Source: CAZOKO01 sp964580455 (GTDB taxonomy: Bacteria; Desulfobacterota; WTBG01). From it: DNA of 14,648 nucleotides. Numbering within the stretch: position 1 is the first letter of the stretch; every line of letters begins with the position of its first letter. A program made the translations under genes and the position numbers. The stretch lies in contig CAZOKO010000069.1 in assembly GCA_964580455.1 (NCBI GenBank), positions 1-14,648 of the forward strand, in the 5' to 3' direction. Positions 13,066-14,648 of the stretch are shown in pieces. Below the pieces are notes generated by a model. That model saw only the letters and a list, made by a program, of their open reading frames with translations, made no database searches and was not told the DNA's origin.

Positions 13066-14648
13066 ATGACAGTACACAACAAAATCATCGAATTGGTTGA
13101 ACGCTTTGACCGTAATCTGGAAGCTTATAAGCAAGGCAAATATAACGAGGCTCAGGTACGTTGCGAGTTTATTGACCCATTTTTTGAAGAATTGGGTTGG
13201 GATATCTCCAATAAAAAAGGCTATGCCGAAGCCTACAAAGAGGTCGTTCATGAGGACGCCATCAAGGTAGGCCGCGCAACTAAAGCTCCTGATTATAGCT
13301 TTCGTGTTGGAGGTGTTCGTAAATTCTTTCTGGAAGCCAAAAAACCCTCGGTTAATATCAAAGACGATACCCACCCAGCCTACCAATTGCGTCGTTATGC
13401 CTGGAGCGCCAAACTTCCTCTCAGTATCCTTACCGATTTTGAAGAGTTTACCATCTATGACTGCCGAATCAAGCCCGTAAAAACCGATAAAGCTTCCCAC
13501 TCCCGCATACTCTATATGAGATACACCGAATATCCCAAACGATGGGATGAAATAGCGGATATCTTATCCCGTGAGGCAATCCTGAAAGGCTCTTTTGATA
13601 AGTATGTTGAATCAAAGAAGGGCAAGCGGGGTACAGCCGAGGTTGATGCAGCCTTTTTACAAGAGATTGAACGCTGGCGTGATATCTTGGCCAGGAATAT
13701 TGCACTGCGGAACCCTAAACTGACTCAACAGGAACTTAACTTCGCTATCCAACGCACCATTGACCGAATCATTTTCCTTCGCATCTGCGAAGACCGGGGT
13801 ATTGAATTCTATAGCAGGCTTATGGCCTTGCAAAACGGCAATCAAATCTATAAACGGCTGATTGATATCTTTTACCAGGCAGATGATCGTTATAACTCAG
13901 GTCTTTTCCATTTCAGGATGGAAAAGGACCGCCATGACGCTCCGGATGCCCTCACACCGAATATAAAGATTGATGACAAGGTACTGAAGGACATTCTTAA
14001 AAATCTCTACTATCCTGACAGCCCTTATGAGTTTTCTGTCCTCCCTGCTGACATACTGGGACATGTATATGAACAATTCCTGGGTAAGGTCATTCGCTTG
14101 ACCCAGTCCCATAGGGCTGTTGTAGAAGACAAACCGGAAGTCAGAAAAGCAGGTGGTGTTTATTATACCCCCACTTACATCGTGGACTACATTGTTCAAC
14201 AGACAGTAGGCAAGTTGGTTAAGGGTAAAAAGCCCGGTCCGCGAGGGAGCGTTAGTGATATTAGAATATTGGATCCGGCCTGTGGCTCCGGCTCGTTTCT
14301 CCTTGGTGCCTATCAATACCTTCTCGATTGGCACAGGGATGCGTACATTAAGGATGGTCCTGAGAAATGGGCACGTGGACGGACACCACGTCTCTACCAA
14401 ACTGGCAACAGTGAATGGAAATTGACAATCGAAGAGCGCCAGCGCATCCTTCTCAACAACATCCATGGTGTGGATATTGACTCGCAGGCAGTGGAAGTAA
14501 CCAAGTTATCGCTCCTTCTTAAAGTATTGGAAGGAGAGGATGAACAAACAATAGGACATCAACTGTCTCTGTTCCACAAACGTGTACTGCCGGATCTGGC
14601 AAACAACATCAAATGCGGCAACTCACTCATTGGCCCTGACTTTTACGA
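13066..14648 (+). CDS. Type IIG-like restriction-modification enzyme, 5' part (cut by window end)
   Basis: The first 527 residues of a protein that continues beyond the window are present. The N-terminus is an HsdR_N-like nuclease: E-F-I-D-P-F-F-E-E-L-G-W near 37-48, then P75-D76 and, after 13 residues, E90-A-K92, a PD-(D/E)xK catalytic core. A helical connector follows (about 130-355). The methyltransferase part begins with RKAGGVYYTP at 361-369 and has SAM motif I as D403-PACGSGSF-411, then IHGVDIDSQAVEVTKLSL and KCGNSLIGPDF. The catalytic NPPY motif and the target-recognition region should lie past the end. This layout matches fused nuclease-methyltransferases of the Eco57I/MmeI kind, in which one chain cuts and methylates adenine. 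The ATG at 13066 has no good ribosome site; it may be coupled to the PilZ stop 13 bp upstream. Confidence 0.9.
   Translation, partial: MTVHNKIIELVERFDRNLEAYKQGKYNEAQVRCEFIDPFFEELGWDISNKKGYAEAYKEVVHEDAIKVGRATKAPDYSFRVGGVRKFFLEAKKPSVNIKDDTHPAYQLRRYAWSAKLPLSILTDFEEFTIYDCRIKPVKTDKASHSRILYMRYTEYPKRWDEIADILSREAILKGSFDKYVESKKGKRGTAEVDAAFLQEIERWRDILARNIALRNPKLTQQELNFAIQRTIDRIIFLRICEDRGIEFYSRLMALQNGNQIYKRLIDIFYQADDRYNSGLFHFRMEKDRHDAPDALTPNIKIDDKVLKDILKNLYYPDSPYEFSVLPADILGHVYEQFLGKVIRLTQSHRAVVEDKPEVRKAGGVYYTPTYIVDYIVQQTVGKLVKGKKPGPRGSVSDIRILDPACGSGSFLLGAYQYLLDWHRDAYIKDGPEKWARGRTPRLYQTGNSEWKLTIEERQRILLNNIHGVDIDSQAVEVTKLSLLLKVLEGEDEQTIGHQLSLFHKRVLPDLANNIKCGNSLIGPDFY

Noticed and set aside
13897..14466. 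189-residue open frame on the minus strand
   Set aside because: It lies opposite the restriction-modification gene, whose plus-strand frame has clear nuclease and methyltransferase motifs. The minus frame matches no family I recognise.

Overview
The window looks like bacterial chromosome with moderately low G+C. It is densely coded, with short gaps inside operons and several TTG or GTG starts. There is no rRNA, tRNA, phage or transposase gene to anchor taxonomy. The style suggests a Desulfobacterota-like or related Gram-negative environmental bacterium: HDOD, GGDEF and PilZ proteins, a kinase-type coiled-coil leader on the PilZ protein, ACCACGAAGG-type intergenic repeats and GTCATTCCCGC-type hairpins. 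This placement is an inference with low confidence.

Layout. (1) 189-2646, + strand: four tightly packed genes encoding a secreted WXXGXW-repeat protein, a small freestanding domain like the N-terminal part of HD-GYP proteins, an HDOD protein, and a degenerate receiver fused to a GGDEF domain. (2) 2913-5128, + strand: an RDD-family membrane protein and phosphoglucomutase. (3) 8666-5114, - strand: a four-gene translationally coupled operon (methyltransferase, glycosyltransferase, ChbG/HpnK-type deacetylase, glycosyltransferase) whose last gene overlaps the 3' end of pgm by 15 bp. (4) 8667-9172: a 506-bp divergent intergenic region with a long imperfect hairpin made of 7-bp repeats, a second perfect hairpin and a possible promoter/operator. 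(5) 9173-9984, + strand: a VOC metalloenzyme and a DUF4404-like protein. (6) 9985-11523: an NlpC/P60-type secreted hydrolase flanked on both sides by REP-like hairpins and CACGAAG repeats. (7) 11524-14648, + strand: a Vms1/eRF1-like release-factor homologue (baeRF type), a PilZ protein with a coiled-coil leader, and the 5' part of a fused type IIG-like restriction-modification enzyme cut by the window end.

How they may work together. The first operon looks like a cyclic-di-GMP-style output cassette linked to a secreted protein. The minus operon probably builds or decorates a small glycan, and the adjacent pgm could supply glucose-1-phosphate. The last block puts a predicted peptidyl-tRNA hydrolase beside a restriction-modification enzyme, a context compatible with conflict or defence. 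No system can be called new from sequence alone. The best candidates for a second look are the minus-strand glycan operon with its hairpin leader, the baeRF-PilZ-RM block, and the WXXGXW/HDOD/GGDEF operon.
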